Notes under the pieces: model-generated
The model's database searches: none
What the model was told of the DNA's origin: nothing
What the model saw: the letters and a program-made list of their open reading frames with translations, nothing else
Shown: positions 1-11,870 of the stretch, one piece after another
Layout: each line of letters starts with the position of its first letter
Numbering within the stretch: the first letter of the stretch is position 1
Position numbers and translations under genes: made by a program
Source: Pohlia nutans
Lineage: Eukaryota > Streptophyta > Bryopsida > Bryales > Mniaceae
Direction of reading: 5' to 3'
Length of the DNA stretch: 64,000 nucleotides
NCBI GenBank assembly: GCA_022496805.1
Contig: CM040089.1
Coordinates: 41,772,372-41,836,371, forward strand

Positions 1-192
1 CTTTATGGCAAGGTGTTCGGTTCTCGTCTTTTCACTGCCTTTGCCAAAGGATGCGTAGACTGGCAAGAACGTGATGTACCTCATGAACGGCATTCTTATT
101 ACTGTTTGCCTGACTTGAAGTACCTCCTGTATTACGTAGGTCAATTGGCTGAGCACTACCTCGTCAGAAACGGAGAATTTGGTGGTAGCTGA
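1..192 (+). CDS. 3'-terminal exon of an unidentified gene (partial)
   Basis: Frame 1 is open from the window edge to a TGA at 190-192 and encodes about 63 residues, ending HYLVRNGEFGGS. The composition (mixed, with Tyr/Leu/His/Arg-rich segments such as HERHSYYCLPDLKYLLYYVG) looks like real coding sequence, unlike the AT-rich DNA that follows. No family is recognised and no function is proposed. The exon start lies outside the window. The only support is the open frame and the composition. Confidence 0.45.
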   Translation, partial: LYGKVFGSRLFTAFAKGCVDWQERDVPHERHSYYCLPDLKYLLYYVGQLAEHYLVRNGEFGGS

Positions 193-892
193 TACTTCCA
201 AAGTCCTGAGTATCTATTCTGTGTTATAGCGTTCTAAAAGGTGACAAGGTTTGTGTGCCGACCTTCGACTGCCGTTGTGGAAAATGAGTGCTTTTACAAA
301 TTCATTCAGTGTACCGGTACGTCCTTCCATATTCTTCTATCATGGCATTTAGTATGGTGTAGACTTAGAGCGTTGTTGTTAGCTTGATAGAAACAATTGA
401 ATGCTCACAGCACAAATAGAAATGTGTCTCCGTATGTTAATTCAGCATTACACTACGAAGATGAACACGACCTCATTCCCAAGCAGTTTTTATTTGTCTG
501 ACTTCTGACCTCATTGAGCTCAGATATGCAACTTCTGGACAGTCTAGTCGTCTGATCCTTGTTGAAAGCTGAAGTGGGCATTTGTATTGAGAATCGAAAG
601 CATTATGTGTTAAAATCCAACATCTGTATGCTGAGTTTTCTATTGGCACCTCCAAATATTCTTATGTTTCTGGTTAACATGTGGCGGAGAAATTATTAAC
701 AGGAGGTTCATCGACCAGGTGACGGAGAAATCGTTAACATGTGGCGGAGAAATTATTAATCAATGGTCTTCATACAAGATGTGCCGTTGTTCATTCTTTT
801 ACAAAGAATGTAATTTAAATGTATACATAATTTATTTTTGATGTTCTATCTTACAAGTGGAATATTTTTATGTCAACCCATAGACACAACAT
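193..892. other. Intergenic; short direct repeat at 673-759
   Basis: This probably holds the 3' flank of the preceding gene. A 27-bp direct repeat (GTTAACATGTGGCGGAGAAA and onward) lies at 673-699 and 733-759, a 60-bp period. Nothing else is recognised. Confidence 0.5.
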
Positions 893-896
893 TTAA

Positions 897-2709
897 CCCT
901 TTAGTGCCCAGATGACCACTAAGTGGTCACTAAATCACTAGAAAATGAAATGTTGGAAAATCTGTAAACCATCTCAGTCCGGTGTCTGAAGTTCAAATGT
1001 GTGACTTTTGATTCTGCAGATGATGCAAAAAGAAACTTTGGAATTTGACTTTCTTAGCTATCCAAATACCTATGTACAAAACACCAAAATACTGCAAATA
1101 CCTCAAAATGCAGCAAATACTTACAAATACAACACATGTACTTTGTGGTATTTCTTGTGTTTGGAAGTTTGTTTTGTTGTATTTTTTTTTGGATTGTGTT
1201 CTCTTGTTCATGTTCCATTAGTGGGTGAAAGCACGAAAAAGTGAAAAAGTCTACCACCTCTAAGGTAGGATGTCCTAAAACCACCACCTCCCCCAATTAT
1301 GACATGTAGACCTTTCTTGGGGTCACCACAGTTGAGACTCAAAACCACCAATTTCACTATTCAAGTAGACCAATGGCACGCCAAGCATTGCGAAGAAATA
1401 ATTGGTGGTTTTGGGTATCATTATGAGTGAAAGTTAGTACCATTATGAGTGTGGACATGGGGAAACCTAGAGGTTTGATTTGGGTCACAGGTTACTTTCC
1501 ACTTTGGAATTTTGTATAAAATTGACAAATGCGAATTAGATGATGCAAATTTTTGCAATCCTCATCAAAACCTATTTGGAATGCAGTCATATTTTTTTTT
1601 TGAATCTAGCATTGCCAAAAATAGGCCAAATTGCTTAAGTTGGTGGTTTTAGGACAATCAACCTTAACTCTTATGACCATTCAACAATGCAAGGTTCAAA
1701 AATACATTATAAGTTTGAATTTTGTAAAAAAGTAAATAACAATAAAATAAAACATCTGTTGTTTTATGAAGTCTACCAAAAAATTTAAGAAAATGATCTT
1801 CAATAAGTAGTTATAAATTTTTTATTGACGTAGAAGTGGCCAAAATTGAAAAAGTAGTTACGTACCAATCAACAAAGTTGGTATAAAACAAACAAAATGT
1901 AAATCAAAACATTTTTGGACAAGGACCTCAATTCTATCATTATCTCAAAGGTCATAAAAATTATATTTATGTTGAGTGTATTTAAGGCCATCAATTTTGC
2001 AACCGAGATTGGATTTAGGCATTCATTTTCAAACACTACTTTTTGTAAACTTTTTTGAAGATTTTGTTCTGAAAATTTGGGTTCAAGTACCTATAAGAAC
2101 TCTAGAGGGCTTCATGAAATTAAAACCAAAGTACAATATATTTTTATATAAATTTATGGCCTTTGACCAAAACAATTATGATTTTAGTATAGGAGACTAA
2201 CTTTTTGGTACAGTTTTTTGTGCTTTCACCTTAGTGTAGGTAGTCCGATCTAGATCAATGTACCAACTCCTTTCTTATTTGAACGTATAAATTTTGTCCT
2301 AAACCGTACATGGATAAGTCACTCTCACTTATAAAATTCACAATAATTATGTATGAGTCCGTTCTTGACATGAAAGATTGCAATGGAGAGGTGTTGGCAC
2401 ATGTCATTGCTGAACATCTTCACTTTCATTTTTGAAAATTTAACCCAAATTCTATTTAAATTTGAAGTCACACACACCCCAAAATCTCATTTTTGAGTGT
2501 TCATTATGCGGTTCAAAGACATACTATAATCTTCTAATCCAACGGTCTGATCTTACCAAGATTTGACCAACACATGTTTCATTAAACTATGCTTACATTC
2601 ATACGATTGGATAGTACTAATGGTATCCCTAATTTCGACAACGAGAGTTTTAAGAAAACATCACCCAAAGAACTGTGGTTTCTCCAAAACCACTCTGGAC
2701 ACTAAAGGG
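897..2709. mobile_element. TTAA-flanked non-autonomous DNA transposon, 1.8 kb
   Basis: The left end is TTAA (893-896) followed by CCCTTTAGTGCCCAGA. The right end is the inverted form TCTGGACACTAAAGGG followed by TTAA (2710-2713). A TTAA target duplication with CCC-starting inverted repeats of about 16 bp is the piggyBac pattern; Kolobok and Sola3 also use TTAA, so the superfamily call is an inference. No long open frame is present, so it is non-autonomous. Confidence 0.65.
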
Positions 2710-2713
2710 TTAA

Positions 2714-3545
2714 AGGGATGGCAGTTTTGGAAAAGGATTGTAAACAGAATTTTACTGCTAAAATCTTAAAACTAGCATTATAGTCTATAATCCTTAAAAC
2801 TCCTCCATTTAAACAATTTTAACATGCCATTGCAAATGTCCAATATTTTCAATGGGATTCCACATCATAGAATTTAAATGACTTCATGCCTTAATTACAA
2901 ATCCTCTAATGGAGAGAGAATGTAGGCTACAAACTGCAAGTATAGTACAATAAAAGAAGAAAAACATGTCACATCGATCAAATCCTTTTTAATTTTCACT
3001 TAGCGTACTCTTGCACCTCTCTAAATGTGGTACTTTGTTTATAAAAAATTATATGTTACAATTTCCTTAATAGTCAATTGATAACTCACTTTTGTGAGAA
3101 TTGATTACATGACATTTTTATATTAGTCTTCCAAACACTTCAAGTTAACCTTTATAGGTCTCAACTAGTGCTTTTGGAGTGCTTTCTTTTTTTCTTTTTT
3201 GCAACGAAACTTGTTTTCGGTTGTGCCGAATTCAAAATTCAAAATTCAAAAAAATTAAAAAACATTTATTAAAAAAATCCCAATTAAAAGAGAGCAATTA
3301 TTATTGATAGTTTGTTGAAAGAAAATACTACACATGTACAACTTCAACCAAGAAAAAAAACTATAAGTCAGTCTATTAAGTTAGATGCATACTTAATCCA
3401 ATCATATGGATGCTATCCAAGTGTCATCATTTAAAATTTTCATTTGTATGGCAACTTCAAAACATGAATTTTGTACAAATTTTATAAGAAATTTTCATAG
3501 TTGTCCAAAACAAACTTTGAAAGGTGAAGACATTTAAAATGTATT
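2714..3545. other. AT-rich intergenic, nothing recognised
   Basis: No coding frame, RNA gene or repeat boundary could be supported here. Confidence 0.5.
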
Positions 3546-3549
3546 TTAA

Positions 3550-4434
3550 CCCCTAAAAGACCATGATCATCACTAAATTTTTATCACTTCTCGTGATGCT
3601 TTCAAGAATGTATTTGTATATCTCAATTGGTGTTCATGTAGAAAACTTCACTGCTGAAGTTCAAAGAGAACTTAGTTGCAAGATTGTATATCAATTTTCA
3701 AAACAATCTACCGTGAAGATTACATGATTATAAGGTTTGATCATAAGTTGTATTCTAAAAAATTTGAGCAAAATCAAGAGGTCATACACTGCAAATATTC
3801 CAATAAATTCTAAAACCATAACAAGTGTTTGAAATGTTAGAGGCATACAAAGATGTATTCTATTTCGGTGCTCACAAAAAATAATGTTCTGAAACTAAAC
3901 ACAACAACAATGATTGATTCCAAAAGATTTATGTTTGGATGAAATGACTTATTGGTGATTGGTTGAGAAGGTGTTTGTAATTGTTATTAATTGTTACATT
4001 GCAAAAATATTTTTGGAATATCCCAAAATATTTCAAAATAATATAAAATATCATGAAAAGATTATAAATATTATGAAAATATTTCATTTTAAATATATTT
4101 AAAAATTATCCGTAATTATTAAATAGTGTTAATGACACATTAATGACAAATGTTTTACATATTGTACACTTTTTTGTAATGCCCTAATGTGAAAACGTCC
4201 TCCAAGTCACCAACCTCCCTAACTACCATGTCCCAAATTCACCTGCATTGACGTTTTAGTTTTTTCCCGGTGGATCGATCAACGTAATTGCACATCTTGA
4301 AGGATTTTTGTATTCTCATAACGGACGTCTACAATTCTTTAGTTAACATTGTGTCAAAATTATAGAATCTAAATAATTTACTAAAGTAATGAAACTATTC
4401 TTGGACACAATGCCTCCTTGTGGTCTTTTAGGGG
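3550..4434. mobile_element. TTAA-type non-autonomous element, 885 bp
   Basis: TTAA (3546-3549) precedes CCCCTAAAAGACCA. The right end is TGGTCTTTTAGGGG followed by TTGA (4435-4438), which reads as a mutated TTAA. The terminal inverted repeat is 14 bp and perfect. The interior is AT-rich with no reading frame. Confidence 0.65.
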
Positions 4435-4438
4435 TTGA

Positions 4439-5543
4439 AATAGACTTTTTGTCATCTAATGAGTTGAATTAAGATTTCATAAAGTTAATATTATCTTTTT
4501 GTTAAATCCAAATCCAAAATTTAAAATCCAAAAAAATTAAGTTTGAACATCTTTATTTAATCCTCACAATTTAAAGCATATTTTTGGCACCCTAGGCATT
4601 TAAGATTTAAACCAACTTTTAATAAACAACTTTCATGCATTGGGTCACAAATAACATTCGTTGACATGCATTGTAGTCCTACATTTATTCATAAAAATTG
4701 TGTTACTAACATTATTGCAAAGTCATCTCTCCGTGACAAGGCCCATGACTATGAGTGTATTCTTTTCATTAACAATAGCTAAGGTCAAAGCATACATACA
4801 CTACTTATGTGGAGATTAATGAAAAGCTCATCAATGTAAAAAACATTATTTAATTATTTGTTTATTTTTGTAAGTTCTGGTTTTATTATAGTGCTAATTA
4901 TGTTCAAAAATCTTTTTCAGTTTTGTAAAAATAATGAAAAAAACCATTATCGTGAAAACTAGTGGTCCTATACTCCAAGAAGGTCAATTGGGACACATTT
5001 AGACTTGGCTTTTGATTTATTTTACACTTTTGTTTATGTTTGAAAAATTTAAAGGGCTTCTTCATAGGCCCTTCTTCATTCTTCCCTATCAAATTCCCAT
5101 CTTCTACTTACTCTTTTATGGCTGAATGTGTATTCCTACCCTCATAGACATTCTCCCCATAGAGCATTTATGAGAAGCTCAAATCATGAGGAGATTGTAA
5201 AAACTGATTTTGTCCAGCTTCATGGATTTCAAAAAAAGTCTTGAGTTCATAATGACAAACTCCTCTCACCCACATCACAGATAGGGAGCTCCTCTCAACA
5301 ACTGTAAAGAGAAATGAAAAAACCCAAGTTGGAAGCAAAGAAGCCTTTTTGTCCTTTGAACAAGTTTGGGATCACATCCCAAAGTGGTTCTAAACTTATC
5401 CTTTAGAATTATGGCTTCACCTCCTTTTCTCCTCTCCTTTCCTTCGACGAGAAGAAAATTTACCGGACCTCAACTTGTAGTAGCCGTCCTATGAATGTGA
5501 AAACTCCAATGGACAAGTTGAAGGCGATGAATCTTGTCCACTA
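4439..5543. other. AT-rich intergenic upstream of HMCES, nothing recognised
   Basis: Only short frames occur, without coding character. No repeat boundary is visible before the small element starting at 5544. Confidence 0.45.
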
Positions 5544-5860
5544 CACTAAATGGCGTATTTAGTGTCCGAGTAGAATTGATGTTTTTTACCATAATTCGTT
5601 TAAAGGTGAAGAGAAATAGTGTTCATTGATACTACATAGGAGTTCGTCACTTGTCATCCTCACTTTCATTGAAAGTGCCATGTTCTTTCCAAGTAATGAG
5701 AGTAACATGAGGTGGCATGCCATATTTATTACAAAGTTGCCATATGTTATTGGAACACTACATTCATTTTTTTTCTTACGAGGACACTATATCTACCTAA
5801 AATTAAATAGTGTCCGCGTTTACAAATAGTGTCCCGGTACACTAAATACACCATTCAGTG
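5544..5860. mobile_element. TA-flanked MITE upstream of HMCES
   Basis: The left terminus CACTAAATGGCGTATTTAGT is preceded by TA (5542-5543). The right terminus, read inverted, is CACTGAATGGTGTATTTAGT and is followed by TA (5861-5862). The 317-bp length, TA duplication and absence of coding sequence fit a mariner/Stowaway-like MITE. It ends 345 bp before the HMCES start codon, so it may lie in that promoter. Confidence 0.55.
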
Positions 5861-6205
5861 TAGCGAGTCTGAATCGTCTAGATGGACGACGCATGTTTCA
5901 TCCACAGGTTACGAACGAATGAAAATCATTCATCAAGTCAGATACTCTGTTCATCCAAACCCGGTCAGCCTCATGAGCTCCTTTGAATTTGCCAAGTGTA
6001 TTGTATTCTGTGTGCCGCCATTGCTATCAATGCTTTCACAAAGACCATGGATCCAGGCCTGGATTCCTCGTGACGACTGATTGTACCTTACAGAGCAACC
6101 AGGATTTAGTGAGGATTAAGCCAGTGACTGTCGGTTGTTTCCAATTGATTGTGTTTGTTTTTCTTTTCAACTTTTGAGCGTTCAAAGTGAGGAGCGAGTG
6201 ACATC

Positions 6206-9200
6206 ATGTGTGGAAGGGCGCGGTGCACGGTGCGAGTGGATGCAGTCGGCGCGGCGTGTGGATTTCGAGCTCCCTTGCGCTCCGTCAATGCTGACCGGTA
6301 TTTATATTATAATCCTCACTTCTGTGAATTTTCTGGTTTATTTGATTCCAAAAGCTTCAGCAATCATGTTCCACGAATTTGTGAAAATCCACCCTTCTTC
6401 ACGCACAAGTGGGAAAACCGCAGCGTGTTGAAGGCAGTATTAGTTTTAACTTGCAAATGGTGGTGTATTATATCAATTTAGAGAGAGGCCTAAACTTGCA
6501 GATTTTTCGTTGCAAACCCTAATCTTAGTGTGCAATTTAGCTTGAACTATCCGTTTCTTCCTCTGCTGCACTTTGAATGTCCGCCACGGTCTCAACTTAA
6601 CCCCTAAAGTTAGGCCCCCAGGGGGTCTCCATTCATTTTTTTTTAGTAGTTGTAGGTTTTTTGTAGATTTTCTTTTGTTCAATTTTTTTTAAAAATATTT
6701 CAACATATGTAATATTCTTCACTAATTCCAGTGATATAAAATTTGGTCCCATTTGAATTAGTGATTTTTCACAATATGATCGTTTAAATTTGTCATTTTA
6801 AAACCATGAGTCCTTTAGGGGTTAAACCCTGAACCTTGTCGACAATCCGAAATCTTTGTTTTGATGGCTGAGTGCTTGCAGATACCAACCCTCGTTCAAT
6901 GCGGCGCCAGGTGCACACATGCCTGTTGTCTGACATGATGGAGCAGGCGACGCCAGGGAGCCTGTTGTACACTGTATGAGATGGGGTCTTGTTCCCAGTT
7001 TTACCAAGAAGTCAGAGAGACCCGATTTTTTCCGAATGGTGAGCATTTTTCTGTTACATATCCCCTAAGTGTCCACTGTATATTTTCTGCAGTGTAGGAA
7101 AATTGGACCCCTTGCTGCGAATCATTTGTTTCTGTGAAAATGACTTCAGTTTGGCACGATCGACACTGTTGATCTTGTAGTATAGAACAAGAGCTTTAAA
7201 ATGATGTATTGCAATCAGAAAACCGAGGTCAAATGAGAAAATGCCACTGTGTGATGCAGATGGCCATATTGGGCGTTTTAGACGCTTAGGGGTTAAGTAG
7301 ATGTAGACGTGTTTTTTTATTTGTTGAACAATAACGCAGTTGATGGTTCTGAAGTGAATTCGAGGAAATTCAACCTCTGGAGTAACCCTAGTGTTTTGAT
7401 CCAGTTTAACGCCCGATCAGAATCTGTCCACCAGAAGGCTTCGTTTCGTCGACTTTTGTCGAAGAATCGGTGCCTTGCTACTGTTGAAGGGTGAGAGCAC
7501 TCTTGGAATGGACGCTTATTGAATTATTTGTCAAAAGCTCTGTCTGTTGTTTATAAGTATTTCAGTAGTTTACCGGTTTTTTTAATTTCTTAAACTTAAA
7601 ATTATTAAATCCAGGTTTTATGAATGGAAGAAGGATGGCAAGAAAAAGCAGCCGTATTATGTACATATGGAAGATGGGCAGCCTCTTGTGTTTGCGGCTC
7701 TTTATGATACCTGGGAATCCCCTGAAGGTTAGCCACGGTAACCTGAAGTGCCAATTTGAGCAGTATAATGTACATGCTATTGGAACATGCACGAATTGCT
7801 TGGAATTACTGATCAGCTCCGTCTGTGAATTCTGGCAGGCGAGACGTTGTACACGTTCACTATATTAACGACTCGTGTCTCAAAGCGGTTGGACTGGTTA
7901 CATGGTGCGAGTTTCTGAGTGCTTGTTTAGAGAGATTTCTCTGATTGAAACTATCTATTGCAGATGTTTTGTTGATTTTGGAGCATCATTTGACGAATAA
8001 TCGTGAATGAGCTTGAAGACAGTTCATATGATGTATTTAACGCTGGTACCTTTCTTAATGGTTCATAACCATGACCACAAGGTCTGTGATGGTATGCAGA
8101 CAGGATGCCAGTTATATTGAGAAGCCAGGACGCTATCGATTCATGGTTAAATGATGATTTAACAGAGGATGCTATTCACAAACTCACACAACCCTATGAA
8201 TCTCCTGACATTGTAAGTAGACAATCATCCAGGTGGTTGTTGAGAGAAAATTAATTTGTGGAACTGAGGCTGCACATGTATGTGCCTACGTGCTTCCCTT
8301 CTATATGTTCAATTGATCTATGAATGTCATTGACCCAACTTATAAGTACGTGCTCTGCAGATTTGGTACCCTGTCACTCCAGCCATGGGAAGACCGGCTT
8401 TTAATGGACCTGAGTGCATTGAGGAGGTACCAAACGCCTTTGATTTTGGTGTCTGTCATTGGTCTAACGAATAGAGAAAGGGTCAGTTTTCTATTGTTAT
8501 TGGATGCGCATTTGGTATAAGAATAGACTTCTAACAACGTGACTTTCTTAGGCCCCGTCCGCACCAATCAATTATCTGGCATTCGTTATTAAATGCCAGC
8601 TCTGCCCAAGTTGTGTCAATTCTCTATTACACCGCAGTCCTTATTTACTCTGGGCCATTTTATTTCTTTTAGCTACATGTGGGGTTGAATCTATGAGTGC
8701 CACCCCGTTTGACTTTTCTAAAGAACAAAACAGAGTCCAGATATTGTCCAGAGTAATTGTCCTGTAGCTCAATTCTCTAGCCAAGAGTAAAAGTGTAGCA
8801 AATTGGTGCTAACTCCTGTTAACTAACTTGCAATGAATTTCCACCACTAAACTTAGCTCCCTGGTTTTGGACAACTAAACTAATTATGCCCATACCAATG
8901 ATTTGATGTGCTAAATTCATTTGTATCCGCCAAGTAGTAGCAGATAGCTAACTTGAAAGCCCAACGCCTCACTTGTTACCTTGCAAGTGCAGACACATAA
9001 AGGTTTCCAGTTAGGTAGTGGGCCTTAACATCGCTAATTGGCGCTGCTTGATTGATACGGGCAAGACCTCAGTAATCTAAGAATGCTTGCAATCAGAGAA
9101 TGTATTTGAGTTGTGTAGTACTTGTAAACTCGCTATCCATGTACTTCCCTTGGCACAGGCTGTAGATGGTTGTTTTTACAATATTTTTGGACACTTTTTT

Positions 9201-9817
9201 CTACACTAAACTATCCAAAACTAAACAAAAAAGTCGCAAAAATCATCTCACTGTGGGTGCATTGGAACAGATCAAACCAAAGGCGGCAAGCGAGAGCAAA
9301 ATAGCGCAGATGTTTGGAAAGCAACTTGCGAATGAGAATGCGCCCTACAACAAAGGAATGTCCCCCGACACTGACAAAGGAATGTCCCCGGACATCAATT
9401 ACCTCAACGATGAGGACTTCAAAGCTTTGCTCGCAGGCATGGAACCTGACCAGGATGTCAGTACAGCGTTGCGGCACTCTGAAGAAGCAAATGCCATACC
9501 AAACAGTAGCTCGCCTCTGAAGGAACAGCTACGTGAAGGCTCTAGGCCTTACCAGGACAAGGACACAGCAACCATCAGAAAGCAAAGATAATCGTCCCAA
9601 GGAAGAAGACAATGGAATGAGGGACATCTCTCATACTAGCCCTATTAAAGTGAAGACTAGTCCTGTTTCTACTCCTGTGAAAGCCAGGAAAGCATCTACA
9701 ATTTTCAAGGACCACGATCCGAAACGCCAACGGACCAACCATTCTCCAAGAAAACCTTTGGACGCAGGTGTCAAGCAAAAGCAAAGCAACCTTCTCGGAT
9801 TCTTCTCGAAACAGTAG
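6206..9817 (+). CDS. HMCES: HMCES / SRAP-domain abasic-site shielding protein, 8 exons, with disabling lesions
   Basis: SRAP proteins crosslink covalently to abasic sites in single-stranded DNA through Cys2 and protect replication forks. Exons read: 6206-6297, 6882-7038, 7405-7490, 7615-7727, 7839-7904, 8100-8212, 8361-8426, 9271-9817; all join in phase with GT-AG sites. Visible hallmarks are MCGRARCTVR (catalytic Cys2), FNARSES (Asn), GFYEWKKDG (catalytic Glu), LHDRMPVIL (catalytic His) and WYPVTPAMG. The C-terminus ends KQSNLLGFFSKQ, a PCNA-binding (PIP) box, QxxLxxFF. Two oddities: codon 48 is TGA (6931-6933) where the frame otherwise continues perfectly into a conserved CMRWGLVPSFTKK block, and the C-terminal tail needs a one-base shift near 9535-9590 to reach the PIP box. 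Either this copy is a recent pseudogene or the assembly has errors. Three small repeats sit in its introns. Confidence 0.9.
6601..6821. mobile_element. TTAA-type MITE in HMCES intron 1
   Basis: TTAA (6597-6600) is followed by CCCCTAAAGTTAGG. The right end CCTTTAGGGG is followed by TTAA (6822-6825). It is 221 bp long, with a terminal repeat of about 9 bp plus weaker pairing. Confidence 0.6.
7062..7292. mobile_element. TTAA-type MITE in HMCES intron 2
   Basis: The ends are CCCCTAAGTGTCC and, inverted, CCCCTAAGCGTCT. The right flank is TTAA (7293-7296) but the left flank is ATAT, so the target duplication has decayed or the left boundary is inexact. It is 231 bp long and lies just after the exon 2 donor. 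Confidence 0.5.
8551..9024. mobile_element. Possible Harbinger-like MITE in HMCES intron 7
   Basis: TTA precedes GGCCCCGTCCGCACC and a GGGCC terminus is followed by TTA (9025-9027). Only GGCCC is shared between the ends, so the boundary call is weak. It sits in the unusually long 844-bp last intron. Confidence 0.3.
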
Positions 9818-10414
9818 AGCAGATGGGTGTCTAAATTGCAGGTGAAAGGGCTTAAAGAAGATTAGCCACTTCCCAGCGATCGGATTTTGTATAACAGGTA
9901 AGAAACACATTTCTGAACTCGTTGAAAACTGCAGTGGATAGGACCTATTATTAACGAATGGCAGAACGCCGGTAGTGTATTTCAGAAGCAGATATTGTTG
10001 CAGATTCAATATGGTTTACACCAGTGTTGTACTGGTATTACACGGTTCTCTCTCAGTGAAATGAGAAGTAGTGGACCTTAAACGGGTATTTAGAACCATT
10101 GTCCAAGATTTCACTGTAGACAGATGTCATATCAGTCCAACACTGGTTTACACTCTGTGAGCTGCAATGTAAATAGGTTTTTGTTCGCTTATGTCTCAAT
10201 GTTTTCAGCAGTTATCGCTTCAAACATTAGATTGTATGCATCATTGTTTCGTATATTCTTGTAGTGACAATGATATTGAGTTGCAGGTTTACTCTGGCTG
10301 CTCAAACTGTCTTGGTGCAGTGGCAAAGGAAGCGTATCCGCGTGAGGGAGTGTGATATTTTTCAAGTAGCCCAGGAATGTGTTCTGTAGGAAATGTAATG
10401 AAGTCAGTGAGTTT
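9818..10414. other. HMCES 3' flank and U2 upstream region
   Basis: This probably contains the HMCES 3' untranslated region and the spacer before the U2 promoter. No coding sequence is supported; the long antisense frames overlap HMCES and the U2 promoter and look like shadows. Confidence 0.45.
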
Positions 10415-10458
10415 GTCCCATACACTTTGACAATGAGACTCCAATGTGTAGGTATAAG
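10415..10458 (+). promoter_or_regulatory. Plant-type snRNA promoter: USE-like box and TATA box
   Basis: GTCCCATACAC (10415-10425) partly matches the plant upstream sequence element RTCCCACATCG in its first six bases. TATAAG starts at 10453, 31 bp before the U2 start. The gap of about 27 bp between the two boxes is the spacing expected for RNA polymerase II transcribed plant snRNA genes. The USE match is partial. Confidence 0.6.
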
Positions 10459-10483
10459 AAGGTTTGGTTGACATATGAGATGC

Positions 10484-10677
10484 ATACCTTTCTCGGCCTT
10501 TTGGCTAAGATCAAGTGTAGTATCTGTTCTTATCAGTTTAATATCTGATACGAGGCTCATCGAGCCTCATGATATTAATCTAATTTCTCTTGGGAGCGGG
10601 TCCATCTGGCAGCTTGCTGCCTGGACTCGTGAGTGTCGCCTTGGTATTGCACTACCTCCTTGGCTGGCGCAGCCCTA
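10484..10677 (+). ncRNA. U2: U2 spliceosomal snRNA
   Basis: The RNA pairs with the intron branch point in the spliceosome. The 5' part ATACCTTTCTCGGCCTTTTG through ATCAAGTGTAGTATCTGTTC and TCAGTTTAATATCTGATA matches the highly conserved U2 5' domain, including the branch-site-pairing GTAGTA. It starts ATACC as in plants rather than ATCGC as in vertebrates. Stem IIb (GAGGCTCATCGAGCCTC) is intact, as are loop III (CTGGCAGCTTGCTGCC) and loop IV (TTGGTATTGCACTACCTCC). The Sm site near 10582-10592 reads AATTTCTCTTGG, a broken U-run, so function is not certain. The 3' end is estimated from loop IV; total length is about 194 nt. Confidence 0.92.
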
Positions 10678-10986
10678 TCCCCTCCTCAAAGGGACCAACA
10701 CTAAAACCAAATTGGATTCTGGGCCATGGTTATTTAGTATGGTCTAAAATATTTACTATTTTAAATACTCATAGCATTACTATTTACTAGTACTCATAGC
10801 ATTACTATTACTATTTAAATATTACTATTTTAAATACTCATAGCATTTGTGATGTGCAGTGGTGGTTTTACTAGATTCGATATCCTGATTTTCATGTCTG
10901 CCAATTAATCTTTCATACTTAAAAAAAACCATTTCAGTGTGGTTTTTAGTTGCATGCTTGTTTTCATTCAGAACACCATCTCCATG
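10678..10986. other. AT-rich U2 3' flank with short direct repeats
   Basis: The phrase TTTAAATACTCATAGCATT and variants recur at about 10765-10850. No exact snRNA 3' box can be assigned. Confidence 0.45.
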
Positions 10987-10990
10987 TTAA

Positions 10991-11312
10991 CCCCTAAACG
11001 TACCGTCCCTTTGAACAGAAGTAGATGCTAGCCTTAAAAGTAGATATTAGCATGGCTCAGATGTACATGAGGTGTACATGAGAGGTCCATTGCAAACATG
11101 AAATCTACCCAACAAATTTGACATACTTGCATTTGGAGACCTCTGTAATATTATCAACATCTCAACATCACAAAAGATTTACTTTAATTGATAGAGAACC
11201 TAATAGGCTTGCACATATGACTTGGATGAAAGTCATCCGAGATTGTATGAGAAAGTTACAAGGCTTTGAATCTGTTCGTGATCCAGTTTCTGGACGCTGG
11301 GACGTTCAGGGG
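10991..11312. mobile_element. 322-bp TTAA-type MITE (family A)
   Basis: TTAA (10987-10990) is followed by CCCCTAAACGTACCG. The right end GGACGCTGGGACGTTCAGGG continues to GGGG and TTAA (11313-11316). It is the intact reference copy for the family copy at 11573 and for the split copy at 23438/41316. All share internal text such as AGATGCTAGCCTTAAAA, and the 3' half carries TGAAAGTCATCCGAGATTGT. Confidence 0.75.
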
Positions 11313-11572
11313 TTAAAGGGGAATATTTTTGTTTACTCAGGAAACATGGTGATGTGAATGCACCGTCTGCTTGTAAGTTTCAGGAAACACGTTTTCATTT
11401 TCAGATTTGGACAGCCTGTTGTTGAAATTGTATTTTCACGTCAGATTTTGAGAGGTCTACATTTACCCTAAACCAATCACAAGATGTTATGTGGCACTTT
11501 TGACCAAACAAATTAATTTAGTTATGTTACAATGTAGGGTATGTTGGTGAAGGTCTTGGGGATGAGGCTTAA

Positions 11573-11866
11573 CCCCTAAACGTACTGACCCTTTGAACAG
11601 AATTAGATGCTAGCCTTAAAAATAGATATTAGCATGAGGTCCATTGCAAGCATAAAATCTACCCCAAAATTTTGACATACTTGCATTTGGAGGCCTCTCC
11701 AGTATTATCAACATCTCTCCATCACAAGAGATTTACTTTAATTGATAGAGAACCTAATAGGCTTGCAAAAATGACTTGGATGAAAGTCATCCGAGATTGT
11801 ATGAGAAAGTTACAAGGCTTTGAATCTGTTAGTGATTCAGTTTCTGGACGTTGGGACGTTTAGGGG
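11573..11866. mobile_element. TTAA-type MITE (family A), 294 bp
   Basis: TTAA (11569-11572) precedes CCCCTAAACGTACTGACC and the element ends GGGACGTTTAGGGG with TTAA (11867-11870). It is close to the copy at 10991-11312 but has a short internal deletion after the phrase TAGATATTAGCATG. Confidence 0.75.
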
Positions 11867-11870
11867 TTAA

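Noticed and set aside
9575..10009. 144-codon minus-strand frame
   Set aside because: Antisense shadow of the HMCES last exon and its 3' flank.
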